The position numbers and the translations under genes were made by a program. Below are positions 23,163-33,951 of a stretch of 64,000 nt of DNA, piece after piece. Under the pieces are notes generated by a model. That model did no database searches and was not told the DNA's origin. It worked only from the letters and a program-made list of their open reading frames with translations. The DNA is from Ampelomyces quisqualis. Taxonomy: Eukaryota; Ascomycota; Dothideomycetes; Pleosporales; Phaeosphaeriaceae. The stretch spans positions 1,674,001-1,738,000 of the forward strand of contig JAGTXZ010000011.1 in NCBI GenBank assembly GCA_018398575.1. Direction: 5' to 3'. Position 1 is the stretch's first letter; each line of letters begins with the position of its first letter.

Positions 23163-23634
23163 CCAGTTCGCCTGCCACCGTCAACGCCTGGAGCTTTCTT
23201 TCCTCCTGCTTCGAATGCTGGAACCGCGAGGCAGGTTCGCAAGCTGCACACAGCCGGCCTGAGATGATTTCCCAGCATGAAAGACACAAAACTCATCTAC
23301 ATTGGCCTCACTTTCAGGTGCGGTCCTGAACATTGGTCCAGTCATTCGATCTAGCTTTGCCGCTACGACGGGAAAACAACAATGCAAATGGTCGCTTCGT
23401 CTCACTTTCAGTCTCCAGACACATGACCTGTATGCGAAAGTCGAGCTTTGCAATATGTTCCTGCGTTCCACGTTGACAGGCGCAGCAATCACTCGTCATA
23501 TGGTTCCGCGTGATGCTCCAACAATCATACATGTGAGATGTCTCTGGTAGCAAGCAGCAATCAAGTATGTCTGACTTTGCTTACCTACGCTTATCAGTCA
23601 GTTTCTCTCCAAGTTCATAACAATCTGTACGAAA
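23163..23634. other. Intergenic region
   Basis: About 470 bp holding the 3' end of the Atp25-like gene and the promoter of the next gene. Nothing else recognised; short ORFs on both strands are unsupported. Confidence 0.5.
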
Positions 23635-24429
23635 ATGGCACTCACGAAGGCCGCCGCATACGAGAACTGGAGTAACACCAAGCTACGCGCTCTCATGAAA
23701 GACCAGAAAATCAGGGTTCCGGAGATGAAGCGCAGAAAGAGCTGGTACATAGCCACAGCTCTGAAACTCAAACTCGATCAAGCGTACATTGCAGATTTTT
23801 GGAAAAGACTGGAGGAAGGGGAGGAGAAGGAGGCGGAGGTTGCGCATGAGGCGGAGGAGGAGCAGGAGGAGGCCAATCGACAGAACAAGGCACAGCACGA
23901 GATCCGGGACAAGGAGCCTACTATTACCAATGTCAAACATGCCAAGGCAGCGCTTAATCTCAGCCATGTAGACAAAGCTGATGGCAGCGACGACATCCAC
24001 AAAGTGATTGGCCACCCGGATGCAGCGGACAGAGATCGCGGCCAGCTTGACCACGACGTAGACATGGCGGCCAAGAAGAGTGCTTCGATGGGCTTCATGA
24101 CCGAAGCGAAATACATGGAGAAATTCACCTTGGAGCGGCTCCACTACTACCTCTCGTACACCCACAAACAGCAAATCGCCGACAAAGATAAGGACGACAT
24201 GACAAGATTGACAAAGTACGCCGCGAGTCTATTTCTCTCAGAGTCCCAAGTCGATGCATGGCTTACGAATCACGAGAAGAGTGGAATATCAGAGAGCGTG
24301 GACGACGGCGGCTATTCGAATGAGCATCTTGTCGAAAAGGCTCGTGCTGCATTCGAAGAGTCAGTTTCACTTGAAATGCCACTTCCAGAAGCTCTCTGGG
24401 CGGCCGTGGTGGCGAAGGACAGGGAATAG
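23635..24429 (+). CDS. Hypothetical charged protein, 264 residues
   Basis: Single-exon gene starting at an ATG in good context (aaaATGGCA). Residues about 8-50 (WSNTKLRALMKDQKIRVPEM and the following 20) are compatible with a SAP-like helix-turn-helix (LR.L.K...I.V), the DNA/RNA-binding motif, although the match is by eye only. Residues about 55-95 are very Glu-rich (likely coiled coil). The C-terminal 120 residues are helical-looking and charged (FTLERLHYYLSYTHKQQIADK). No signal peptide or membrane segment. I do not recognise the family. Low-complexity is limited to the Glu tract, and the reading frame stays open through less biased sequence, so it is probably a real gene. Confidence 0.6.
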   Translation: MALTKAAAYENWSNTKLRALMKDQKIRVPEMKRRKSWYIATALKLKLDQAYIADFWKRLEEGEEKEAEVAHEAEEEQEEANRQNKAQHEIRDKEPTITNVKHAKAALNLSHVDKADGSDDIHKVIGHPDAADRDRGQLDHDVDMAAKKSASMGFMTEAKYMEKFTLERLHYYLSYTHKQQIADKDKDDMTRLTKYAASLFLSESQVDAWLTNHEKSGISESVDDGGYSNEHLVEKARAAFEESVSLEMPLPEALWAAVVAKDRE

Positions 24430-27400
24430 AGAGCGCGCGAACAGGTCCTCATCCCTGCAATCTGAAGGAACCACTTGTTGTGGAGTCGCTCAGATGGTAC
24501 GAGCAGGCCATTGCGCTCAATCCCGATAAGTTTTTGGCGTGTATTGGGCTGCAGAAGGACTAGATCGTATACAGGGCCAATCAAATACTTGCAACGTGGT
24601 ATCTAGACAGTGGTTGGGGCACGTTCTTAGGTGGTGAAGATGGGTGTACTTCCGCTTTTCTCCACGCTCCCATCCCACCTTTCGTGATGCTTTTAGCGTA
24701 AGGTAAATCCAGAAGAAGTAACTAAATTCTTGCGGCAATGATGGCGTGGAGATGGAAGCGACTATGATCTGGATCTACTGCCAAGAGACCTGTTGCGTGC
24801 CAGGCGCTTCTGTAGTGCTGGTTGATTGGTATCGCGAGGTTCACTTCTTTCATTGACTCTGGCACGATTGCAAAAAGGTGCAGATATGTAAGGTAGGTAA
24901 GTAACGGCACAAGCCAATGTTTGATTGTTGATAACGATCTACAGAGTAGCTTTAGATGCAGCTGTAACACGGCCACGGGCACGGCTGGTGCAGCTAAAGT
25001 AGACGACTCTTATAATCTATGTTTCTCCATCTTACAGGATTGGTTTGAGACTCGTGCCGTTCTGGAACGTGTTGTGGCATACTGCAGTATTGCAGTGAAT
25101 TGGACAAGGACTAAAGGCAGTCGACTAGTGAACCGCGCTGTTCAACACCTGAGCAGCGCAGCCGTAACTCAGGCTCTTGAGAACACCAGCTGAAGACACC
25201 TAGAACCTTATCCCAAGCCACCACTTTTGGCATCTACCTAGACCAAGTCCAAGGCTCGTTCAAATCTGCCAAAAAAGGATCGTGTTCACAATATAGAAGA
25301 CATGAAATATCCTGCTCCTTGTCGGCTGGTTCAAGCATCACCAATTTGAGATGTCGATAAATACACAAATTACCGCGTCTTTCGGATCCGACCCTCTGCT
25401 CAAGCGACCTCAACCCTCTACTGAGCGTTGTGACAGCCTACATAAACGACGAGCGCAGCACGGTATTTCAAGCCCTGACTGGGCTTTACCCAACTAATGC
25501 CCTTATCATCGGGAAATTGCTGATTCAAGCTTCCTTCTGCTTCATCTCATTTCCATGGTGGAGCGATAGTAGTCCTCCTTCTCCGCTCCATCCTTCTCCT
25601 CCTCGGCTTCAGGGAGCTCCGGTTCACGCTCGTTTGCGGAAAAATCCTTGTCGAAAGGCCGCTCGTGCACATCGATGTATTTACCCGCAACTACGTCATC
25701 GCAGACAGGGCCGAGAACTCTAGCCTCCCACATGGGAAATTGAACCGGGTGGTGAATCTATAGCCTAAGAGACTGTAGAATGCTATTACCTGAAATCAAC
25801 ATGATGGGAGTGCATCATGTACACGTGACAGTCCGCAGCCTTAGTGACGTCGATGAGCTCCTTTCGGTTTTCTTTGACGCCCTCTTCGTGGAGCTATATG
25901 ACCTGTGACAGAGCAAGTAAATCCATGTTGGTTTTTGTGTGCTCTCATACTTTGGCCAGTCTCGGCGGCGCTGCTGCGGTGTTCTCGGGCTCCACCTTCT
26001 TCTCTCTAGCCACAGTGGTTCAAAGTCACTGAGTACACGTACAGAGTGGGTTTATGGAGATCAGGGGAAAGCCAGTGATGGAGCCGTTCAGACTCTGATA
26101 GCGGGGATGGAATGTCGAACTTTGGCGTGAGGGTAGAGCAGTTGTGGTGGTTGCTCAAGAGACAAAGCGTGAGAAGCCTTTGTCGACCGGTTGCCGCGTC
26201 CAGAGTAACAGCGGCGTGCCTCAACCACATGATTTTGAAGCCGTCGTTATCCAGTCAGTCAGTACAAGATGAAAATGATGCTTGAGAAATTTTTTGAGCC
26301 GTCATAACTAAGCGAAAAATTCTCTGTACCGAGTTCAGAGCACTGGAGATTTAGCCTGCCGGTCTACAGTGCCAGGAACGGTGACAAAATACAAGACAGC
26401 GCAGATGCCGGGTGGCTTCCATAACTTTTTCACGCATAAAATCAAATCTCAGGAAAACGTCAGAACATACAGCCTACTTCGTTCCGGCCAAGGGCCCGAC
26501 CAGATTGCGCGTGAATCAGAAAACAGTGAAAACCTACGTACCGTTCACACAACTCTTTCGGGATTCTGTAGCCGCTCATTGGCATCGGCGATTGAGTGCC
26601 TTCAGAAGTGTCGTATGACCAGCAAGGCGCAGCCGACAAGAACGGAATATGGAACCGTAACATTCTCCAAAAGACTCGGCAAACAGCGTTCAAGCCGATA
26701 TGACGCAACGCGTTAAGTGGAAGATTGTGTGTGCAGAGTGGTTGAAGGCCACAGGCGAGCTGCAGTACATTATCTGGAATGGATAACTCACTGTGGTCGT
26801 CCTTCTTGTCATCTGGGATTTGAATGCCCGAGTAGGTTGTACATACCAACCTCACTTGCTGTAAAATTTTGCCAGGCACATTCGCTAGTTGTGTGCGTAC
26901 TTCATGTTTTAAGCCAAGCATATGTTTCTTCCGGATACCAGACGCCAGCTTTACTATCCACTGCGGCTTACCTAGCCGCTCAGGAAGGCCCGACTCTAGA
27001 TCATCGTGACCAGGCTTTCCAGCACACAGCAGATGGCACTGCTTCCGCAAGCTACTGAAGTGATCTTGCGCTGGAATCGGTGATGAGACCTCAAAATCAG
27101 AGGGAAGTTACGAAGATCCTCTAAAACTCGACAGTGGCCCGATTAGTGGTGACTATCGCTAAGCTGCGGAGGACATCATGGTATCCTTGGCCGATAGTTG
27201 CGCTGGTAACTCTTTGGAGGCGTCCATGTTGCATGATTCCCAATGCGAGCTTCCAGCACATGCCGTGATGATTCTCAAAGTGTGAACCTACCTCCCCGCT
27301 CTTCTCTTTCTCTCGCAGTCTCTTTGTGCGGGAATACCAAAGTTTTCTTACAGAGTCGGATCAAAACTGGTCGGCTGCTCCGCGGCTGTTGAACACTCAG

Positions 27401-27997
27401 GCATGTGATTCCTTAGGTGGTTGCCTGTTTCGCAATACTCATTCTCTGGCGGTCAGCTTCGTCTTGCATATAGTCCCATCCCCTTCTCGTTGTGCATGCT
27501 ACGGATGCGTTCTTCAGCGACTCATTTTAGCACAGGCGTTATCTTCCGTCCACAGTCGATAGTACAATACAGACTGGCACATTTTTTTTCATTTGGACAA
27601 GCGCTTGCAAGTAAGCAGACGCAGCGCGGTACTGTTGAAAGTCTGCAAACACTGCTCACGCTGTCGCAATGCATGTCCGTAAGCGCGTCCTCTTTCATTG
27701 AGTTAGGGGTGAAACCAAGGGTACAAACGATGTTCGTGCCGGTCCATCGCGTCGTCTTCATCAAATATCGTTGTTGCTTTGGTGAGGCCATCCTTCAGGA
27801 TGCAAGGAAAGGTCACGCGACGCGATTCACCATGACGTAGGTGGCACGTGCCGCGGCAGCTCAAACAGCTGCGCCCCGCGTCACAATCAAAACCCAGGCA
27901 GCAGCCATCACTATCGAACAACCCTCATCTCTCGTAGCATACATAGCAGCTGCTCGTGCAATCACTCTTCATCAGAACCGAATTAACAACCGCCATC
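24430..27997. other. Gene-poor region, 3.6 kb
   Basis: No gene I can support. Many stops in all frames and base composition more even than in the gene-dense parts. Two tracts deserve mention: 25542-25733 (minus), a 63-codon frame with an acidic tail and a possible disrupted continuation to about 25920; and 26460-27050 (minus), a 196-codon frame without recognisable domain. Either could be a remnant. Around 27840-27900 lies the GC-rich promoter of the next gene. Confidence 0.5.
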
Positions 27998-28398
27998 ATG
28001 TTCAACTTCGTTGTTGCAGCACTTCTCCAGCTCTCCTTCTTCATGCTCGCCGAGGCCGCACCCGTCTCCACTATGGGTACCAAGCCATGGCAGGCTGGAA
28101 CCGGCGGCGGTATCGTTGGATTCATTGTCTTGGTCCTCGATATCATTGCGTGGAGTAAGTCTTTCTCGTTTCTGTTTGACGTGCTGGGCCATGCTTGTGT
28201 AGTCATTTTTGCCGCCTGTCCGAAGCTGACCGATATGCCTTTACCACAGTTGAGATCTTCAAGTCGAACCGCCCTGTCCCCAACAAGGTCCTCTGGGCAC
28301 TCATTGTCTTCCTCTTTCCCGTCGTCGGCATGCTCATCTACTACCTCTTTTCCAATCGCCAGGCTCACAACACCTACGAGCCCATCCCCAACGTGTAA
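27998..28398 (+). CDS. Small PLDc_N-type membrane protein, 101 residues
   Basis: Two exons, 27998-28154 and 28250-28398, with a 95-bp intron (gtaagt ... gctgac ... cacag) in phase 1 joining IIAW-IEIFKS. The product has a signal-like N-terminus (residues 1-20, ending AEA-AP). Two hydrophobic spans follow, residues about 36-55 (GIVGFIVLVLDIIAWI) and 67-86 (VLWALIVFLFPVVGMLIYYLF), with the short hydrophilic link EIFKSNRPVPNK. That pattern, including D..AW..I and P..GM..Y, is the PLDc_N (phospholipase D-nuclease N-terminal) domain, which in bacteria occurs as small stand-alone membrane proteins or in front of cardiolipin synthase. No catalytic HKD motif is present, so it is not an enzyme by itself. 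Role unknown. Confidence 0.8.
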
Positions 28399-29936
28399 AG
28401 GCTCAAATCAATCCATCGCCACCAGCAGTCCATGACCTTGAACACACAAAACGAGTGGGTGGACTTGTTAAGACATTCCGCAATGCATTCGACGAGCTTA
28501 GTGGTAGCAGTAGATGATTCGCTGCTAGGTGCCGGATTGAGCACCGGATGAATCAGTCGAACCATCAGACAGTATGAGCGCTGTGTATATTTGTCGCGGT
28601 TTTGCTGAGAGTACGGCTCCATGCATCAACGTCCGATTTCTTTTACGACGGGAATGAGACTGGAGTCAGAAGCATTTGTTGCGCCATTGTGGCAACAGCA
28701 TGTCCGTTAATTTGGAATATCAAGCTCTCGCAAAACCAGCATTGTGCCCATTCCTACACGTGACCATGTCGGCATATGCCCTAGAGGGTAAGCTCGATGT
28801 GCCTCTCCAAATGCCGACGTCCTGCTCAATTAAATTTTCCGCGCTGCATCATTGATTCTGCTGCGATGGACATGAGCATCTACTATGGAAACGTCTTCTC
28901 GACACTCAGGCAAAAGGGGTGTAAGTATAGTTGCTATCCCAAAACGCTCGGGGAGGCTGAACACCCTACGTTTGTGCATGGACAAGAGTCATTTGGTCGC
29001 TAATACCTCGGAAGCCCACGACACTGAGATGCAAAAATCAACAATGGTGTAACGGTGCTGGCTGCGTATTGCATTGCATGTGGAGAGCGCGCGCGTGTGG
29101 CGTCGTGTGTTCAGTATCCACTAGCATGGATTGAATGCTGACAGACCCGCTCTCCCCAGTTTTTCCAGCCTCCTGATATTCTTTGACAACTGACTGCACA
29201 CGATCCCCCAATGCATATACACAATACTTTCGACGTACCTGTAAATTCGAGTCGCTCCGGACCGAGAATCACGATTGAGATACCGCGGTGAATGCAGTAT
29301 AGTTGTGCTATGCTATAACTGCAACTCATGTGCTCATCGTGCGATTTTTCCCATTGGTGGATCTCTCTCCTCTCCATGCCAAGCACACTGAGTTACAAAG
29401 TAAAACAGTGGCGCCGTTATTATAGATTGAAAAAAGTTTAGCCATCGTCCGGTCATGAATCTGCCAGGTACCCTCCAGGCCTAGTCCCCTGCAACTACTG
29501 CCGCTGTACGCCCTTCCCTAGTTATGTACCCCAGATTTCAATATACATTTGACAGCCACAGTTTCTGCCTATTTTTCCCTTACATCTTGTGTACATTGAA
29601 TTCTGTTTGGTGGATCATTTGGTTATGCAGTATACCCCTAAAGAGGCGTATGACATGGTAACGGAGGATTCAGTCTGCGGATGGTCAAGACTCAAGAGTA
29701 GTACTCGATGTCGTTGATATTTAAGGGATGCGCCTACTGGAGATCATGGATCCTGCATCGGCATCCTACGGCTTGGTATATTGACTGTCCAGCATATAAA
29801 ACCTACCCCCCAAACATTGTTTTCAATCATCAGTGCATCAGCTTATCAGAGTCGACCTCTTTCCCGTTCTTTACATTCTCCACTCGAGATTTCCCTCATT
29901 ATTTGAAGCTCTTCAGTCACTCTTCACCACTTCAAC
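28399..29936. other. Intergenic region upstream of pectate lyase gene
   Basis: 1.5 kb with no supported gene; the distal part is the pectate lyase promoter and leader. Short ORFs (60-90 codons) on both strands show no domain. Confidence 0.55.
29795..29800 (+). promoter_or_regulatory. TATA box of the pectate lyase gene
   Basis: tataaa located 137 bp before the start codon, followed by a C/T-rich leader. A TATA element with a pyrimidine-rich leader is usual for strongly inducible secreted hydrolase genes in fungi. Confidence 0.5.
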
Positions 29937-30884
29937 ATGCATTTCACCAACGTTGCTATCGCGGCTTTGTCCGCTGCCTCAGCCTACGCTGCTCCCATGG
30001 AGAAGCGTGCTGCCAAGGTCGACGAACTCGTCGGCTTCGGTGCTGGCACGACAGGTGGTGGAAGCGGTGCCGGCACCACTGTCACCTCATGCGCGGCCCT
30101 CACGACTGCGGCCAAGGCTGGTGGCGTCATCAAGATCTCGGGCAACCTTTCTGGCTGCGGTATCATCAAGCTCGTCGGCAACACCTCAGTCCTCGGTGTC
30201 GGAGCCAACTCTGGTTTAACCGATGGTGGTTTCCAGGTTCGCAAGGTCTCGAACGTCATCATCCGTAACCTCAAGCTCTTCCGTGCTCCTGCCGGCAAGG
30301 ATCTCATCGACATCGATGCTTCGACTAAGATCTGGGTAGACCACAACGATCTGTCCTCCATCGGCATCACTGGCGACAAGGACACCTACGATGGTCTCCT
30401 CGACGCAAAGCACGGATCTGACGCGCTTACCTTCTCCTGGAACAAGTTCCACGACCACTGGAAGGGCTCCCTCATGGGCCACTCCGATAGCGCTGCTTCC
30501 GAGGACACCGGCAAGCTCAAAGTGACCTACCACCACAACTCCTTCATCAAGGTCAACTCGCGTCTGCCCTCCGTCCGCTTCGGCACCGCCCACGTCTACA
30601 GCTCCTGCTACAACGGAGGCATTTCCGGAATCAACTCGCGCATGGGTGCCCAAGTCTTTGTCGAGCAGAACTCGTTCACTGATGTTCAGCGCGCTATTGT
30701 GACCAACCTTGACTCCAAGACGGACGGCTTCGCTACCGAGAGCAACAACCTCTTCGCCAACAGCAACACCGAAATCACCCAGGCTGCCTCTTTCAAGCCT
30801 TCCTACGCTTACACTGCCGATCCCGCTGCTTCGGTCTGCGCTATCGTCGAGAAGAGCGCTGGTGTTGGTGTCGTTACTTTCTAA
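29937..30884 (+). CDS. Secreted pectate lyase, polysaccharide lyase family 1
   Basis: Cleaves homogalacturonan by Ca-dependent beta-elimination outside the cell. Intronless, 315 residues. Signal peptide MHFTNVAIAALSAASAYA with cleavage before AP, then a probable Kex2 site at MEKR. Parallel beta-helix family motifs are present: GVGANSGL, IIRNLKLF, IWVDHNDLSS (Ca-ligand Asp), DGLLDAKHGSDALTFSWNKFH, HWKGSLMGHSD, YHHNSFIKVNSRLPSVRFG (R-x-P-x-x-R with the catalytic Arg) and HVYSSCYN. The length equals that of fungal PelA/PelB-type enzymes. Neighbouring genes are unrelated. It suggests a plant-associated or plant-litter-degrading lifestyle. A pectin lyase is less likely because the Ca-ligand pattern and HSD motif match pectate lyases. 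Confidence 0.95.
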   Translation: MHFTNVAIAALSAASAYAAPMEKRAAKVDELVGFGAGTTGGGSGAGTTVTSCAALTTAAKAGGVIKISGNLSGCGIIKLVGNTSVLGVGANSGLTDGGFQVRKVSNVIIRNLKLFRAPAGKDLIDIDASTKIWVDHNDLSSIGITGDKDTYDGLLDAKHGSDALTFSWNKFHDHWKGSLMGHSDSAASEDTGKLKVTYHHNSFIKVNSRLPSVRFGTAHVYSSCYNGGISGINSRMGAQVFVEQNSFTDVQRAIVTNLDSKTDGFATESNNLFANSNTEITQAASFKPSYAYTADPAASVCAIVEKSAGVGVVTF

Positions 30885-31282
30885 ACAACAAAACAACTTA
30901 AGATGACCACGTGCTTGCACTGAAAAACTTATGGGACTCAGATGCTGAACCTTCAAACCTTTGTATATACATTCACTCCTTCATGAACATATCTAGCTTT
31001 ACAGATTTCGAATAGAACAGCCCCTGTTCATTACATTAGTGCCTTTTTCATGGGATGCTTGTGCCTAGATGAGCACAAGTTACGATTGTACACTGAAAAA
31101 AACATGCGCGAAGCAGACTTCAAGTCGCAAAACTGAAGGTAAATTATTTTGTCAACAATTCTGGGTATTCGTGATGCTTCTTTCCATTGCATGCGCGAAC
31201 CTGTCGTGATGAAGCCTGACGACCAGGCAGCCCCTCGCCACCTCCATTCTCTGACGCTGAGCGCCCCATTCCCGTGCTCCCC
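30885..31282. other. Convergent intergenic region
   Basis: About 400 bp between the 3' ends of the pectate lyase gene and the small secreted-protein gene. AT-rich terminator-like stretches; nothing else seen. Confidence 0.5.
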
Positions 31283-31762
31283 TTAACCAGCAAACACCCA
31301 CACCGCCGAGAACACGACGCAAATAGCAGCAATGATGGCAACAACCTCCGGACCAGCCTTGATTCCGACTGGCAGTCCCTCCGTGGTGAATTGTGCGACA
31401 ATGCCCTGAGTGAAGTTCTTTTCCGCCTCGACCAGCGCGATCTCAGTCTTGTTGCCACACACAGCATTGAGCATCGGGTCCGCGGTAAGGGCGGGTAATT
31501 TCTTAATCGCAGCGTCCATCATGCGCGCACTGTAGATGGTACCGACGTTTGCCTTTTGCATAAGCACAGTGCGGTATGACCCGTTGGCGCCGATGGTCGA
31601 CATGTTGGCCGTCCATTCATAATCGAAACACAGTTCTCTCTGGGAGGGTTGCGCAGAGACTTGTCGAGCCACGAGTTTTGCTGCGACTGGGAGTTCGGAG
31701 GCTGCGATAAAACCGAAGATGGAGAGGAGGAAGATGATGTTGGCGAGGAGTGAGGAGCGCAT
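31283..31762 (-). CDS. Small secreted, probably GPI-anchored glycoprotein
   Basis: 159 residues from the ATG at 31762, chosen because it opens a signal peptide (MRSSLLANIIFLLSIFGFIAASE). The longer frame upstream encodes no plausible leader. The mature part has four N-glycosylation sequons (NMS, NGS, NKT, NFT) and two Cys before the C-terminal hydrophobic segment (EVVAIIAAICVVFSAVWVFAG), which ends the protein without a basic tail, as GPI-attachment signals do. The small residues G-I-K-A-G before it could be the omega site. No enzymatic domain is recognised. The body may be a helical cell-surface module. A type I membrane protein is the alternative. Gene reality is moderately certain because signal peptide, sequons and tail agree. 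Confidence 0.65.
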   Translation of the reverse strand: MRSSLLANIIFLLSIFGFIAASELPVAAKLVARQVSAQPSQRELCFDYEWTANMSTIGANGSYRTVLMQKANVGTIYSARMMDAAIKKLPALTADPMLNAVCGNKTEIALVEAEKNFTQGIVAQFTTEGLPVGIKAGPEVVAIIAAICVVFSAVWVFAG

Positions 31763-32704
31763 CTTGAACGGTTGGAATTTGGATTCGATTACTTTTCTCC
31801 TTTGGGAACGAGTGTGTAGAGGTAAGTCGTTCTTATCTACAGGGAAGCCTTGTTGAGAAAAGAGTGTAATGTGAACCAGCACAGCGAAGAAAGTGTGGTC
31901 GAACGGAAAAAAAAGTTTAGAGGTTGTGTGTATAGATCCTAGGACGTAACCGCCTGAGGTACCAAGAGCGATAAAAAGTGGCGTCAAGAGAGGAGCGTAA
32001 AATCAGGCCACTTCGTCGTGATTTATGAGAGTCCCTGAAATTCGATGGCTGCAGGTCATACTACGATGCGACATGGACTGCCGGATACTGGTCGTTATGA
32101 ACCTCTCCGTGTCTCGAGTGAGATGGGCGGCATTACGCGTCCCTAGTAAGCGCCGGGGTTGGCTTCGCGAGCCAGATCGTGCACTAGCCTCTTGTCGCTG
32201 GCTGCACGAATCCAATCGTCGCACAGAGCCTAGAAAAAGGCGAAAGCCATCATCGCTTAAGTTGTACGCCCTCGCGCCGGTGGGCGATGGCTGCGTGATC
32301 ACTGATGGGCATCTTTGGTGGTGTGGTCGCGAAAGGGTCTCTGATTCGGTGTGGGAAGGACGGCATGCACGCGCATCAAGCGAACACCCTCAACTGACTC
32401 ATCTTCCTTGCTAAACACGTGCCCAGCAGCGCCTTTTCCTAGATAAGAACAGAACGACCGCTACATGTGACAGATGAGCTCCCAGGTCGATAGTTGCCAG
32501 GTCGATATTGGCTGGCCGCGAGACTAATTCCTTCTTCACACTCGAATGATGGACCGAAACGTTAAGACCAGCATAAATACCATCAGGCGTACTATTACAG
32601 TGTGCAGTACACGAAAGGAGGAACATCTATCTTGGTCGCACCAAAGCTGCCGTTAGGCCGGCAGCTATTAGCCCAAGGCCTTTCATCTTTCAGTCCATCA
32701 TTTT
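31763..32704. other. Intergenic region
   Basis: About 940 bp without a supported gene. A plus-strand frame of 129 codons (32025-32414) is Arg/Trp/Cys-rich with no domain and is treated as chance. Confidence 0.5.
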
Positions 32705-33893
32705 TCACCTGAAGCTCGATATCGTCGGACACCGTCTTCTCTTTGGTTTCTTCCTCACGTCAACCCACCCCATGCCCAAGCTCACAACCATGGAGAAAGC
32801 TGTAATGCCAACGAAGAAATAGAAATTGTTCCGCACACCCTCTGAATATGCCAGGAGGAGGCCGTCCAGTTCCGACTCGTGACATACGACTAAACGACGA
32901 ACAGCACCGGCATCAGTGCCTGCGTCCAGGACGTCTTGGGCGGAAACAGAAGGTGCTTAATATGGAATGGCATTGGTCTGAGTTTGTGAGAGGATGATGC
33001 TACTGAGTACTACGCAAATCGACGTTCCGACGTTCTGGAAAAATACGAGGAATGCCATGGTCGCTGGAGGCTGCTCGCGTGTCGTTGACTTATGCACAGC
33101 AATGAGCGGCTGGTACATGTTAGCAAATTGTCCCAGATTTTTATCTGAAGCACGCGCTGTACTCACTGTTGGCATGCCTAACCCGCGGCCAGCACTCACG
33201 ATAATCTGGTATCCGATCCACTGTCCCACTGATGTTGTCGGCGAAAAGGTCGACACGAGCCCGTAACCAATGGTCGTGACGATACCAGCAGCGAAGGCCC
33301 ACGGCAGGTAGTATCTTAATTTTCGAACTTCAAAGTGTCAGTTGCTGCTTTTACAGAATGTATGAGGCGACATACTGAGGAATCCGGACATGATGACAGC
33401 TGGTAGCTGGGCCAGAATACCAGGCGGAACGTGGAATCCACTCATCGTAGGATTGTCACTTCTCACGGCCTGCAAGTACGTCGGGACATAACTACTTGCT
33501 GAAAGCATGACGCACATACCAATCGCACCAAAATGCAAGCTGTCCAGACACTACATTGCGAGATCAAATTCCCAGGAACCACGGCTCGGTCGCCCATCCT
33601 CCCCTCCCAAAGTATGAAGATGATAGCCAAAATTCCAGCCTCCATAAACAGTCCGATGATTGTCACATTGTTCCATGTGGAAGTATTCCCTGACCCGAAT
33701 TGCATGCAGCGCAAGATGGAACATGGCAAATGGGGGAACGAATAGCGCGAAGCCGATGAGATCGAGTTCCTGAATGACTTTGCGACACGGGTGGCAAAGC
33801 GAAGCCTTGCTCCCCCGAGCTCGCTGGGAGTTTGGTAAACGCGAATAAAACGGCTGCTACACCCCCAACGCGCAGATTGATGTAAAAACCTGA
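32705..33893 (-). pseudogene. Decayed MFS multidrug/toxin-efflux transporter (DHA2-like), N-terminal half missing
   Basis: Pieces of a 14-span drug:H+ antiporter appear in order but in different minus-strand frames: FYINLRVGG (about 33890), IQELDLIGFALF (about 33770), TWNNVTIIGLF (33690-33650), YVPTYLQAV (about 33490), STFSPTTSVGQWIGYQ (33255-33208), then a C-terminal GMGWVDVRKK near 32750. Frame changes without splice signals lie near 33775-33800, 33690-33710 and 33535-33545. An in-frame TAA at 32957-32959 interrupts the C-terminal coding stretch, which continues in the same frame to a TGA at 32705. At least one ordinary intron (gtgagt ... gctaac ... accag, about 33175-33110) remains recognisable. 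The first six membrane spans are absent. Family: TOXA/aflT-like efflux pumps found in secondary-metabolite clusters. The assignment to a relic is strong, the substrate unknown. Confidence 0.85.
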
Positions 33894-33951
33894 CCGGTGT
33901 CAGCTTTTACTTGCACATTACTACTCGATCGCAGTGCCTAGCAAGGGGAAC

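Noticed and set aside
26460..27050. 196-codon minus-strand frame
   Set aside because: Long for chance but without domain, good start context or splice partners; kept only as a note in the intergenic entry.
27956..28435. 159-codon continuous frame over the PLDc_N gene
   Set aside because: Correct only for exon 1; reading through the intron destroys the second membrane helix, which is in another frame after splicing.
30216..30956. 246-codon minus-strand frame opposite the pectate lyase
   Set aside because: Shadow of a strongly codon-biased gene; no domain.
32025..32414. 129-codon plus-strand frame
   Set aside because: Trp/Arg/Cys-rich with no domain; judged chance.
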